A stretch of DNA of 64,000 nucleotides from Peptococcaceae bacterium CEB3 (lineage in GTDB: Bacteria; Bacillota; Desulfitobacteriia; Desulfitobacteriales; Desulfitobacteriaceae), in NCBI GenBank assembly GCA_001029295.1, contig LDXJ01000049.1, positions 25,255 to 89,254 of the forward strand, given 5' to 3'. Numbering within the stretch: position 1 is the first letter of the stretch; each line of letters opens with the position of its first letter. The notes beneath the pieces were generated by a model that was given only the letters and a program-made list of their open reading frames with translations, made no database searches and was not told the origin of the DNA. A program made the position numbers and the translations under genes. This document shows, piece by piece, positions 15,788 to 24,807 of the stretch.

Positions 15788-16669
15788 TTACCGGAGGTCA
15801 ACTTCCCCGGAATTTTCCCCTTGAAACCGGGTGACCCAAATTTGCCATGATTGATCCTGCCCCAGGTTCTTCGCAATCTCCTGTGCCCGGCTATCGCTTT
15901 CGGCCAGACCGAAAACCGCCGAACCGCTTCCGGACATCAAGGCACCCAAACACCCCGCGCGCAACAACTTCGCTTTAATCTCGGCGATGGCCGGAACCAA
16001 TTCAATGGCTGCCGGTTCCAAGGCGTTACTCAAAAGAGCGGCTACCTTTGCGGCCGCGGGTCGGCGCAAAACTGCCTGCCAATCCTCCCGTTTTAAGCGG
16101 CTGCGGGGTCCCGACCAGTCCCAGCGCCGGTAAACTTCCTCGGTATTTACCCCGGGGCGCGGTTTCACCAAAACCAGAGGAAGGGCCGGCGCCGCGGGCA
16201 AAGCCTCCAGCACCTCTCCCCTGCCGGTTGCCCACATGGTTCCTCCCGCCAGACAGAACGGCACATCCGCCCCTAAGGCGGCAGCCATCTCTCTCAATAT
16301 GTCCGGGGTATACGGAAAACCAAACAGCCGGTTGAGGGCCCGCAGCACCGCCGCCGCGTCACTGCTTCCCCCCGCCAGGCCAGCCTCCACCGGAATATGT
16401 TTCGTGATCTCGATCTCTATTCCTTCTTGCCTGCCCCAGCGTTGGAGAAATAGGTTGGCAGCCTGATAAGCCAAGTTCTGCGGACCGCTTAAACTTCCGC
16501 AGTGACAGACCAAGCCTGAACCTCGTCGGCCCACCCGCACCACATCGTGCAATTCGACCGACTGCATGACGGATTCCAGCTCATGGTATTGATCTTCCCT
16601 CAGGCCGGAAATGGCCAAGGCCAGATTAACTTTGGCATAAGCGAACATTGTTATCATCGAACCGCTCAT
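15788..16669 (-). CDS. ispE: 4-diphosphocytidyl-2-C-methyl-D-erythritol kinase
   Basis: A 293-residue GHMP kinase that phosphorylates CDP-ME in the MEP route to isoprenoids. The ATP-binding loop is PVEAGLAGGSSDAAAVLRAL, and the N-terminal AYAKVNLALAISGLREDQYH and the C-terminal GALMSGSGSAVFGL are typical. A later ATG at 16648 (MFAYAKVN) gives the more usual family start and may be the true one. Position before purR matches B. subtilis. Confidence 0.94.
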   Translation of the reverse strand: MSGSMITMFAYAKVNLALAISGLREDQYHELESVMQSVELHDVVRVGRRGSGLVCHCGSLSGPQNLAYQAANLFLQRWGRQEGIEIEITKHIPVEAGLAGGSSDAAAVLRALNRLFGFPYTPDILREMAAALGADVPFCLAGGTMWATGRGEVLEALPAAPALPLVLVKPRPGVNTEEVYRRWDWSGPRSRLKREDWQAVLRRPAAAKVAALLSNALEPAAIELVPAIAEIKAKLLRAGCLGALMSGSGSAVFGLAESDSRAQEIAKNLGQDQSWQIWVTRFQGENSGEVDLR

Positions 16670-16785
16670 AATCAGACATTGCTCCGAACATTAAAGTTTA
16701 ACTTTCCCTTATTATAGCGACTAAACCCGCAAAACTCCAGCCGTCCCTGCACGGATTCACGCATTCCCCTAAAGGGCCCGGCTAA

Positions 16786-16821
16786 TATGACAAACCCCGC
16801 ACCACTTACGTGTGATGCGGA
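16786..16821 (-). terminator. Intrinsic terminator after cphA
   Basis: An 11-bp stem with two G-U pairs (CTCCGCATCAC with GTGGTGCGGGG) and a 5-nt loop lies 17 bp past the cphA stop on the minus strand, followed by TTTGTCATATT. The T-run is weak. Confidence 0.55.
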
Positions 16822-16837
16822 GTTCCACCCTCCTTGG

Positions 16838-19483
16838 CTATTTCCCTGCCTCCCCGACCGCTCTTCCGGACGAGCCCTCCTCTAGCCTGAGCCGGCGTCG
16901 AATCTCCTCTTCGATCGGGTCCAAGTGTTCATAAAACATGACGAACACCTCTCCCGGTAAACAACTGTCCAAGCCGTAAGAGAAAGCCTCCCGCTCGTTC
17001 AGGACCGTGGTCAGGCGATTCGCCGGCATTCCGGCCCGGATCGCCTCAGCCCGGATGATGGCGGCAATCTCCCCGGGCTGTCTCCCCCTGAGATCTTCGT
17101 CTTCCTTGATGATCAGGCGCTGGAATCCCTGGGCCGCCACTCGCGCCAGTTCCTTGATTTCGGCGTCCGTCCGGTCACCGGGAACCGTGACACAGCCTAC
17201 GAAAGAAGACCCTGCCTTGCACTTTTTTAAAGTTTGAATTATTTCCCGGACGCCGGCGGCATTATGCCCATAATCGACCCAGACATTCACCCCGCCAATC
17301 TCGTAAAAATTGAGCCTGCCCCGGCTGTTTTGTCCATCGGGAAGGAAATTCCCCAGAGATTGCCGGATGGATTCCGCGCTCAAACCCAGGGCCCAAGCGG
17401 CAGCCACCGCCGCCAAAGCATTTTCCGCGTTGTGTCGGGCCCGTCCGCCCAGAGTTATAGGCAGTTGCCTGACGCCGCAGATCCTGTAGCTCTGCGAACC
17501 CTGGCAGTACAAGATTACCCCGCGCCGGACAAAAACCGCGCCTCCGCCCCGGCCCAGATGTTTGCGTACGTGAATATTGTCTTTGTGCTGACTGAAAAGG
17601 ATCACTTTGCCGTTTGTCCGGCCCGCCATCTTCAGGACATAAGGATCATCTGCATTCAGCACGACATAACTGTGAGGTTTGACCACCTCCGCAACCAGGC
17701 TTTTGACCCGAGTCAAATCATCTAAGTCTTCAATGCCATACTGCCCCAAATGATCGGCCGAAATATTCGTAATCACAGCCACGTCGGCATAATCATAGGC
17801 CAAGCCCGCCCGCAGTATTCCTCCCCGCGCCGTCTCCAAGACCGCAACCTGAACCTCCGGGTGGCTTAAGACCGTCCGAGCGCTTTCCGGCCCGGTCGTA
17901 TCCCCTTCAACCAAGAGCTTGCCTTGAACATAAATGCCGTCCGTCGTGGCCATACCGACACTGAGTTTCTGATCGAGAAGCATTTTACCGATCATTCGGG
18001 TCGTGGTCGTTTTGCCGTTTGTTCCGGTAACCGCGACGATCGGAATCCTGCCGTTCCCCGTGGGCAGAACAAGGTTAACGATCGCTTTGCCCACATCTTT
18101 GGCCTGCCCCACCGAAGGATAATGATGCATCCGGATCCCGGGGGCGGCATTGATCTCAATGACTCGTCCGTTGGCCTTGCGATAGGATGCCGCAATGTCC
18201 GAACTCACGATATCCACCCCGGCAATATCCAGGCCCACGACCTTGGCGGCATAAACCGCCAAATCCACATTGTCCGGATGGACCGAGTCCGTGACGTCCA
18301 GAGCGATTCCGCCGGTGCTCAAATTAGCCCCGTCCCTCAAGTAGACAATTTCCCCGGCCGCCGGTACGGTATCCATGGTCAGCTTTTTCTGGGCCAAAGT
18401 TAGAATGACCACCGGATCGATCCGGATTTTCGTCAGAGCTTTTTCGTGATCTTCTCCCCGCAAAGGATTGGCATTTGTCTGTTCGACGAGTTCGGCAATC
18501 GTTGCCCTGCCGTTACCGACGACGTGGGCCGGGATGCGCTCCGAAGCGGCCGCCAACTGTCCGCCGACCACCAGCAACCGGTAGTGATGCCCCTCGATAA
18601 ACTCCTCCACAATGACATCCGAGCCGTAAATCTGGGCCACCCGGAAAGCCGTCCGAACTTCCCCTTCGCTCGTCAGCTTCAGGCTGACCCCCTTGCCTTG
18701 ATTCCCGTTATAAGGCTTCACGACAACCGGCCCGCCGATGACTTGAAGGGCCGCGGCCGCCTCACTCTCTTCCTTGGCCACCAGCCCGAAAGGCACCGGA
18801 ATGCCTGCCGCTTTCAATAATCGTTTCGTCAAACCTTTATCCCCGGCTATATCAACCCCGATGCAACCGGTGCGATCCGTCATGGCCGCCTGAAGGCGCC
18901 GTTGATTCCGGCCATAACCCAACTGGAGCAGGCTGTATTCGTTCAGACGCCGAAACGGAATCCCTCTCTCTTGACAGGCCTTGATGATCATCTTGGTCGA
19001 CAGGCCGAGATCGTTTTCCGCAATGACTTTGCGCAGTTTATTGACGATTTCCCTCGTGTTAAACTCCTTTCCCGACAGTAAGGAATCCACCAAAACCACC
19101 GCCTGCCTGAAAGCTTCTATGCCCCCCTCTTTGGACTGATAATTGAAGATTATCTCATAAACGCCCGGCCTCTCCGGCAGGGACATCGTCTTGCCGTATG
19201 AAATGTCCTGCCCGGCCCGAGTCAACAGCTCGATGGTCACGTGTTCCGTGACATGTCCTATCAGTGTACCTTCCGCCAGCCTTTCAAGAAACCCCCCCGG
19301 TTTGCCGCGGGAACAGTGATGTTCCGACAAACCCGGCAAATAGGCAACCAAGCGGTCATTGAAATCCCCCAGTCGGTCACTTGTCTTGTCCGCCCATTCC
19401 CGGAGATCCAGAATCGCACGAATGACGGGCCGGTGACTGTAAACATTGGCCCCTTCGATGGCCTGGATTTGCTTGATCTCCAT
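16838..19483 (-). CDS. cphA: Cyanophycin synthetase
   Basis: An 881-residue CphA that adds Asp and Arg in turn to make the nitrogen store cyanophycin. Residues 1-160 form the N-terminal CphA domain, 220-470 an ATP-grasp domain (GGPVVVKPYNGNQGKGVSL) that ligates Asp, and 480-870 a Mur-ligase-like domain with P-loop VAVTGTNGKTTTTRMI that ligates Arg. The length matches the family. AAGGAGG precedes the ATG. cphB lies 81 bp upstream on the same strand, so synthesis and breakdown genes form one unit. It is inserted between ispE and yabG, where B. subtilis has veg and sspF. Confidence 0.95.
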   Translation of the reverse strand: MEIKQIQAIEGANVYSHRPVIRAILDLREWADKTSDRLGDFNDRLVAYLPGLSEHHCSRGKPGGFLERLAEGTLIGHVTEHVTIELLTRAGQDISYGKTMSLPERPGVYEIIFNYQSKEGGIEAFRQAVVLVDSLLSGKEFNTREIVNKLRKVIAENDLGLSTKMIIKACQERGIPFRRLNEYSLLQLGYGRNQRRLQAAMTDRTGCIGVDIAGDKGLTKRLLKAAGIPVPFGLVAKEESEAAAALQVIGGPVVVKPYNGNQGKGVSLKLTSEGEVRTAFRVAQIYGSDVIVEEFIEGHHYRLLVVGGQLAAASERIPAHVVGNGRATIAELVEQTNANPLRGEDHEKALTKIRIDPVVILTLAQKKLTMDTVPAAGEIVYLRDGANLSTGGIALDVTDSVHPDNVDLAVYAAKVVGLDIAGVDIVSSDIAASYRKANGRVIEINAAPGIRMHHYPSVGQAKDVGKAIVNLVLPTGNGRIPIVAVTGTNGKTTTTRMIGKMLLDQKLSVGMATTDGIYVQGKLLVEGDTTGPESARTVLSHPEVQVAVLETARGGILRAGLAYDYADVAVITNISADHLGQYGIEDLDDLTRVKSLVAEVVKPHSYVVLNADDPYVLKMAGRTNGKVILFSQHKDNIHVRKHLGRGGGAVFVRRGVILYCQGSQSYRICGVRQLPITLGGRARHNAENALAAVAAAWALGLSAESIRQSLGNFLPDGQNSRGRLNFYEIGGVNVWVDYGHNAAGVREIIQTLKKCKAGSSFVGCVTVPGDRTDAEIKELARVAAQGFQRLIIKEDEDLRGRQPGEIAAIIRAEAIRAGMPANRLTTVLNEREAFSYGLDSCLPGEVFVMFYEHLDPIEEEIRRRLRLEEGSSGRAVGEAGK

Positions 19484-19564
19484 TCGCTTGCTAGTCCTCC
19501 TTTAGTCACGGGAAATCCACCTTTATAGTTTTAACGTTTTTTTAAATATGTATTCTCCGCCTCT

Positions 19565-20365
19565 TTAGCCCGCGGGAAGGAAGACCCGCCGGCGCAAATC
19601 AAACTCGTATCCCTCCGGCAAGACATGCATGCGGACCGGTGATAAAACGAGCGGCTGCCCGGGCTTGGATTCGGACACATTGCTCGCCACTGATTCCGAG
19701 GCGTCGATCACGGTCACGGTTTGACTGCCCACCACCGTGAACCTCCCGTCCGGATGCACGAGGATAGCCGTGTCCTCATCGATGCCGATTCCCAGCACAT
19801 ACGGGTTATGGGCCACGGCTTCGAGAAGCCTGCCGATCCTCCCTCTCTGAGCAAAATGTTGATCCACCACAATAGAGCGCAAGAGCCCCAGACCGGGAGC
19901 CATGGTCAAAGTGTTTTTCCGCGGTGTCCCCGCTTCCCCCCCGACAATCATCGTGTCAGACATCACGGAAGCCCCCGCGCTCGTGCCGGCTATAATCACC
20001 CCGTTCTCATACAGGTTGTGCAGAGAGCGTCCTAAGAGAGTCCCTCCTAACAATCCCGTAATGCGCAATTGATCTCCCCCTGTGAAAAAAACTCCGCTGA
20101 CCGAGGTTAGAAGATGAGGGACGTCCTCCGAATTCGCCTGACCGCGGTCAGCGACATCCAAAACCCTAACATCTTGAACCCCCAGGCCCCGCAGCACCTC
20201 TGTATACTCGGCCCCGACCCGCCGCGGATACTCTGTGGCCGCCGTGAGCACCACCACCGCTTTCTTCTCGGCTTCTTCGACAAAACGCTTGAGAATTTTC
20301 TTTTCCCCGCTCTTGTCTTCCGCTCCGCCGATGATCAGAAGCTTGCCCTGCACATGCTCGCTCAT
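19565..20365 (-). CDS. cphB: Cyanophycinase
   Basis: A 266-residue serine peptidase of family S51 that cuts cyanophycin to beta-Asp-Arg dipeptides. The nucleophile lies in the elbow GTSAGASVMSD, preceded by FFTGGDQLRITG, and the family motif GIGIDEDTAILV follows. There is no signal peptide, so it acts inside the cell. The start at 20365 follows GGGGGGA by 6 nt; longer frames would include that site. It pairs with cphA downstream and is divergent from the L,D-transpeptidase gene. A TATAAT hexamer at about 20410..20415 lies upstream. Confidence 0.94.
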   Translation of the reverse strand: MSEHVQGKLLIIGGAEDKSGEKKILKRFVEEAEKKAVVVLTAATEYPRRVGAEYTEVLRGLGVQDVRVLDVADRGQANSEDVPHLLTSVSGVFFTGGDQLRITGLLGGTLLGRSLHNLYENGVIIAGTSAGASVMSDTMIVGGEAGTPRKNTLTMAPGLGLLRSIVVDQHFAQRGRIGRLLEAVAHNPYVLGIGIDEDTAILVHPDGRFTVVGSQTVTVIDASESVASNVSESKPGQPLVLSPVRMHVLPEGYEFDLRRRVFLPAG

Positions 20366-20492
20366 CAACATTCCCCCCGATTCTTTATTGTGAGCGTAAG
20401 AGGCCACAAATTATACAAAGAACCGGGCCGAGAGGAAAGCATATGATAGATCGGAATCTGGGATCCCGTAAACTGAGAAAGGAAGAGAGCAT

Positions 20493-20831
20493 ATGATCGA
20501 GCGCTACATCATCATCCGCAAAGGCCCGCGCACCCTGGAACTCCATGAAGGAACCCAGGTCCTGGGCCACTACCCTGTCGCCATCGGCAAACCCTCAACA
20601 CCCACACCCGAAGGCATCTTTGCCGTGGCCGTCAAACGAGTCCACCCCGGCGGTGTGTTCGGATCCCGTTGGCTGGGACTTTCCGCTCCCGGCTATGGCA
20701 TCCATGGCACAAACAACCCGGCCAGCATCGGGCAGACCGTCTCCATGGGCTGCATACGAATGCATAACCGGGATGTCGAGAGAGTGTTCGACTTAGTCCA
20801 AGTCGGAACGAGAGTCGTTATTTACCGCTGA
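20493..20831 (+). CDS. Minimal L,D-transpeptidase (YkuD domain)
   Basis: A 112-residue protein that is only a YkuD catalytic domain. The active-site pattern is complete: HGTNNPASIG followed by the Cys in SMGCIRMHNRDVE. YkuD enzymes form 3-3 cross-links in peptidoglycan. It has no signal peptide, membrane anchor or LysM domain, which is unusual; small YkuD proteins of spore formers may act in the mother cell or forespore (inference). AAAGGAAG precedes the ATG. It is on the opposite strand to both neighbours. Confidence 0.85.
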   Translation: MIERYIIIRKGPRTLELHEGTQVLGHYPVAIGKPSTPTPEGIFAVAVKRVHPGGVFGSRWLGLSAPGYGIHGTNNPASIGQTVSMGCIRMHNRDVERVFDLVQVGTRVVIYR

Positions 20832-20949
20832 ACGCGAGGAAGACATGGGATACTCCCCATGTCTTCCGATATCTCCTGCCTCCTTTGTACTCCGTCCCGG
20901 GCCTTCCGGTCAACTCTCGCCTTCCGTCTCCAGACTTTTCAGGGGTGCC

Positions 20950-21040
20950 TGCCTCCCGTCCCCCGTTCCGCCTTCTGACCTCTGGCTTCTGACCTCCGAC
21001 CTCTGGTTTGGCCTCTGGCTTCTGACTTCTGACCTCCGAT
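20950..21040. repeat. Low-complexity tandem repeat CTTCTGACCTCTGG-like
   Basis: About 90 bp built of imperfect 7- and 14-bp units such as CTTCTGACCTCTGG, CTTCTGACCTCCGACCTCTGG and CTTCTGACTTCTGACCTCCG. It fills the gap between the convergent transpeptidase and yabG genes and runs up to the yabG stop. No coding or hairpin function is evident. Confidence 0.75.
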
Positions 21041-21874
21041 TCAGTACGGGCTGCGCGGGTACCCCCGGCGCAGCTGCCCGCGTGTCTCAATGCCCCCGAC
21101 GCCGTCCATTCCGGTAATCGTATGGGTGAGCACCTCTTTCACGGAAATCATCTGATCGATCGGGGTAAAGGCGATCCTCTCCACGATGAAAACAGGGTCA
21201 AAAGCGTGAATTAACATGCGTTTGGGTGAAGAGGCAAAGTTCGCGCCGGCTGCCAGAATCGCCTCATAATTCGACTGGCAGGCTCCGGCAAAAATCACGA
21301 GGGCATCCTTGTTGGGTTGAAAACGCCGCGCTGCCCGCACAGACTCCACGAAATAGCGAGAACTCCGGTAGCTGTCCAGACTGCGAAAATCCTTTTTGCT
21401 GCTCAAAAACCCGTCATGCCCCGTTAAGACCAAAATCTCCGCCGGATTTTCTCTCAAGACCTCTGAAATCACGCCGGGCTGTTCCGTTTCCGACCGGCAG
21501 ATCCCGGTTGCCGTCAGGCCCAGTTGCCTGTACGTTTTCAGGCATTGGTCCAGGTATTCCTGGTCCCCGTCCAAATGCAAAACCCTAGCCGGGATCTCAA
21601 AAAATTCGTCCCGGGGTTCCGCCGGACCCTTGCGCTGCTCCAAAACAACGTGAAGTTTCCGATAGAGGGTTCTGGCATCTTCACGACGATAATAGGCCAC
21701 TTCCGCCGGATTCTTCCCGACCAAATCATTTAAGGGTGCATCGGCCAGCAGGCGCAGGTTCAATCCTTTGAGCAAGGCAGTCTCCCCTTCTTGTCCCGGA
21801 TAGATCCGGATCAGGCGAAAATAGAGATCCTGTTTGTGAGAACGCCTGGCCACTATGTCCCCCGGCTTAAACAC
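21041..21874 (-). CDS. yabG: Sporulation-specific protease YabG
   Basis: A 277-residue YabG, the mother-cell cysteine protease that trims coat proteins such as SpoIVA and enables coat cross-linking. The family start FKPGDIVARRSHKQDLYFRL is clear, and the core has VLHLDGDQEYLDQCL, LVLTGHDGFLS and the presumed catalytic Cys in IFAGACQSNYEAIL. The start was set at GTG 21874 after AAGGGGGGAAGG. A sigma-K-type -10 lies upstream. It is separated from ksgA and rnmV by inserted genes, unlike B. subtilis. Confidence 0.93.
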   Translation of the reverse strand: MFKPGDIVARRSHKQDLYFRLIRIYPGQEGETALLKGLNLRLLADAPLNDLVGKNPAEVAYYRREDARTLYRKLHVVLEQRKGPAEPRDEFFEIPARVLHLDGDQEYLDQCLKTYRQLGLTATGICRSETEQPGVISEVLRENPAEILVLTGHDGFLSSKKDFRSLDSYRSSRYFVESVRAARRFQPNKDALVIFAGACQSNYEAILAAGANFASSPKRMLIHAFDPVFIVERIAFTPIDQMISVKEVLTHTITGMDGVGGIETRGQLRRGYPRSPY

Positions 21875-21896
21875 AGGCCTTCCCCCCTTTCTCCTA

Positions 21897-21905
21897 TATC
21901 CTATG
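21897..21905 (-). promoter_or_regulatory. Possible sigma-K -10 element of yabG
   Basis: CATAGGATA on the minus strand fits the sigma-K -10 consensus CATAnnnTA exactly. yabG is a sigma-K gene in B. subtilis. No clear -35 AC element was fixed, so this is tentative. Confidence 0.4.
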
Positions 21906-21973
21906 GCGTCGGGGGGAAATGGGCATATATTAAACAAATTATAATTTAGTTCCAAGGTTAGGGGGATCTGAGA

Positions 21974-22807
21974 TTGTTCGACGCCGTGATTCCCGCCAAA
22001 GATGAGGAAAAGAGCATTTTGGCAAGCATGACGACCGTCCTGCGCCTGCCGTTAGCCCATATTATCCTGGTCGTCAACGGCAGCACGGACAGGACACTGG
22101 AGTTGGCAAACTCCATACCCGATTCCCGCCTCCGCATTCTTCACTTCCGCGAAGCTCTGGGCCTCGATGTTCCCCGGGCCGTAGGAGCGGTGTACGCCCG
22201 CCGTCTCAACAGCAAGGGAGTGTTATTCGTCGACGGCGACATGTCGGGAGATATCTTTGCCAACCTTGATGAGCTTTTGACAGCCCTTGCTAAAGGAGTA
22301 GATGTCGCTTTGACCAACTGTTACCCCTACATTACCCACCGCGCCCAACTGGTCAATCTCGTCCTCAAGATCCGCGGCCGCCTCAACCGCGAACTGGACT
22401 TCTATCAGACCCTCGGCCTCGCCACACCCACGCATGGACCCCACGCCCTATCAGCCAGGGCCCTTGCCGCTCTCTCCCCGGATACGCTGGCCGTCCCCCC
22501 GTTAATCCTGGTCGAAGCTAAAAGGGCCGGCCTCCAAACCCGGGTGGCGACCTCCATCCCCCATGAAGCCCTGCACTCTCCCCGCAAACATCGGCGTCAT
22601 GGCCGCCTCCTGGCCGAAACCATTATGGGCGACTGCCTGATGGCCATTGACACCTATCAAAACAGGGTCCCTTCCCGCCGCCTGGGCAGACATGAGCTTG
22701 CCGGCTACCACCCGGAACGCCGTTTTGACCTTCTCCGCACTTGGGCGGAGGCCTGCGCCAACGCCGACGACTCCTTCCGAGCGCATCTTTTTCCAAGATT
22801 TCCTTAA
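21974..22807 (+). CDS. Family 2 glycosyltransferase
   Basis: A 277-residue GT-A fold enzyme. The start FDAVIPAKDEEKSI, the nucleotide-sugar loop ILVVNGSTDRTLELA and the metal-binding FVDGDMSGDIF are family 2 features. There is no membrane segment, so it is a soluble, cytosolic transferase. The start codon is TTG at 21974, 9 nt after GGGGG. It is divergent from yabG across 99 bp that contain TATAAT-like sequences. The sugar and acceptor cannot be told; a spore or wall polysaccharide is only a guess from the neighbours. Confidence 0.8.
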   Translation: MFDAVIPAKDEEKSILASMTTVLRLPLAHIILVVNGSTDRTLELANSIPDSRLRILHFREALGLDVPRAVGAVYARRLNSKGVLFVDGDMSGDIFANLDELLTALAKGVDVALTNCYPYITHRAQLVNLVLKIRGRLNRELDFYQTLGLATPTHGPHALSARALAALSPDTLAVPPLILVEAKRAGLQTRVATSIPHEALHSPRKHRRHGRLLAETIMGDCLMAIDTYQNRVPSRRLGRHELAGYHPERRFDLLRTWAEACANADDSFRAHLFPRFP

Positions 22808-22900
22808 GCCTCGCACTTCCGGAACCGCCGCTGCGGGGTTTATGCCCTCCCCGGCTCCCCCTGGGCACCACGGCCTCCCGGCCCGCCCGGGCTTGCCAAA

Positions 22901-22937
22901 AGGAGCGGCGGGGGTTTCAACTTTCCCCGCCGCTCCT
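22901..22937 (-). terminator. Strong GC-rich hairpin, terminator-like
   Basis: A perfect 13-bp inverted repeat (AGGAGCGGCGGGG with its complement) around an 11-bp loop. On the minus strand TTTTGG follows, so it could end transcripts coming from metF about 200 bp upstream, or those of the glycosyltransferase from the other side. The remainder of the 335-bp gap 22808..23142 is GC-rich and holds no gene that I can support. Confidence 0.6.
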
Positions 22938-23142
22938 CCGAGACCGGTCCAAGTATACCTTCCGCCCACAATCCGGTCCGATCAACGATCCCTCGCTCTT
23001 TTGGCCTTCTGCTCCGAGCCAACTTTCCGCCCGCAACCCGGCCCCGGCAATCCGCCGCGAGAACTCCTTGGCGTTGCCCAGCCCTCAGGGTCCCGCGTCG
23101 TTGGCACCGCTCGACGGCTTGAGCAAGCCATCGCTGGCCCGC

Positions 23143-24696
23143 CTAAGCGCGCGTTTCTTTCTTCTCCACTTTCGGAATCCCCAAGAGTGCCGCGGAATGA
23201 TCCAGCCCCGTATAGAAATTATACCAGGAAGAGGTCTGATACAGATCCCAGTTAGCCGGCGGCAAATGATTCTTGTCGATTTGGGTCTCTTGTCCATATT
23301 TTTTCAAACGGGCATAGGCACGAACCCAGACGCACTTTTTCTCGTTGGGATAAACTTCACACCAACCGTTATAGCTTCCGCCGCAAGCACCGTTACGCTG
23401 ATTCTTAGGGCATTGGGACATCGGACAGAGGTAGGCCATGTCGAGCAAGGCGCAGTCCCCGCAGTCTTTACAATCATTGGTGATGACCTTCGTGACATGC
23501 TCAATAAAATGATGGCGCGGATTGGACTTGCCGGCATAAATCTTACGCATCACCGGAAAGAAGGCTTTGCCCGGAGTGAAGATCATGGCGTGCAGCAGGC
23601 GCATCATCGAATAAGCCGCCCCGGCCGGGGCATCCAAAGGCAGTCCTTGACGGTTAACCGGACGGTCCGTATTCAGTCCGGTCTTCTCGTCTTTCTCAAA
23701 GTAATAGAACCCATTGGGCATGGGATAATCAAACTCATGCACTAAGTCTTGCCAGTTCCGGCTCAACTCTTCCCCCTGCTCGATAACGTACTCCACCTGG
23801 GCATATTTTATGTTGTGCCCGCCGATATGCACTCCCGCGAAACCCATCCCTTTCATGATGGCGTACATTTTGGCGGCCCGCAGGAGTCTGGCTCCCACTC
23901 CCTTATCCTCCGCCGCCTTCTCCCGCTCAAGCTCAGCCAACAATTTGTCCGTGACCACGCAGCCCGGCAGCTGGTTTTGATTCATGATTCTGGCCGCCCC
24001 AAAAGGAAGGATGTAAATATTGCCCACAAGGGGTATCTCAAGATTGTTAACTTTCAGGAACTGCAAAACCTCATGGAATTTGCGGGCGTCATAACCCAAT
24101 TGTGTGACAATGAACTGGGCCCCGGAAGCTATTTTCTTTTTCAGTTTATAATACTGGACCATCAGCTCCGCTTCTGTCGCCTTAAACGGAGACACCGCCG
24201 CCCCGGCAAAAAAGTCACTGGCCTGATGATAACTCGGACCTTTGGGGCCCGGTATTTCCAAGCCTTTGTTCATATCGGTGATCAATTCCAAAGCGTGCGT
24301 AGGATCCAGGTCAAACACCGGCTTCGGCCGGCCTTGGAAACCCGAGACGGTGTAATCTCCCGTCATAACCAACAAGTTGCGCACCCCGGCGCGATCCAAA
24401 GCATAGAGCTGGCTCTCCATTTGATTGCGGTTTTTATCCTTGCAAGTAAAATGGACCAAGGGCTCTATCCCCTGCTTGAGAATCTCCATACCCAGATAAT
24501 CCGCGGAAATCGCCGGATTCCCCCCGGGATTGTCGGTGATCGTCAAGGCATCGACCTTGCCTCCTTTGGCCGCCTGCTCGGCCGCCGCCAAGGCGGATTC
24601 CTGGGCCTTCTCCCGCGCTCCCCTGCCCGGAACAAGTTCCCACGTAACCGAAAGCCTGTTCTTGTCCAACAGCGATGCTTTAAAACGGTTTTCCAT
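23143..24696 (-). CDS. metF: Methylenetetrahydrofolate reductase with C-terminal MetV-like zinc/cysteine domain
   Basis: A 517-residue protein joining two parts. Residues 1 to about 310 are a MetF TIM barrel (VTWELVPGRGAREKA, DALTITDNPGGNPAISA, HFTCKDKNRNQMES, MTGDYTVSGFQGRPK), which reduces methylene-THF to methyl-THF. Residues 370-505 match the MetV-like C-terminal domain, with a cysteine cluster CKDCGDCALLDMAYLCPMSQ followed by CGG and further Cys. In acetogens MetF and MetV are usually separate subunits. An AGGGGGAGAAGG site precedes the ATG. It has its own sigma-A promoter inside the end of terC. It probably serves methionine synthesis or the Wood-Ljungdahl methyl branch. Confidence 0.88.
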   Translation of the reverse strand: MENRFKASLLDKNRLSVTWELVPGRGAREKAQESALAAAEQAAKGGKVDALTITDNPGGNPAISADYLGMEILKQGIEPLVHFTCKDKNRNQMESQLYALDRAGVRNLLVMTGDYTVSGFQGRPKPVFDLDPTHALELITDMNKGLEIPGPKGPSYHQASDFFAGAAVSPFKATEAELMVQYYKLKKKIASGAQFIVTQLGYDARKFHEVLQFLKVNNLEIPLVGNIYILPFGAARIMNQNQLPGCVVTDKLLAELEREKAAEDKGVGARLLRAAKMYAIMKGMGFAGVHIGGHNIKYAQVEYVIEQGEELSRNWQDLVHEFDYPMPNGFYYFEKDEKTGLNTDRPVNRQGLPLDAPAGAAYSMMRLLHAMIFTPGKAFFPVMRKIYAGKSNPRHHFIEHVTKVITNDCKDCGDCALLDMAYLCPMSQCPKNQRNGACGGSYNGWCEVYPNEKKCVWVRAYARLKKYGQETQIDKNHLPPANWDLYQTSSWYNFYTGLDHSAALLGIPKVEKKETRA

Positions 24697-24807
24697 ACCC
24701 TTCTCCCCCTAATCCTCTACTTGAATTAAAAACAAGTGAGACGCTCGAGCCTCCTCATTTTAAAACACTCCCCAAACTATTTGCATGAATTTTGACTTTC
24801 TTCTTAA

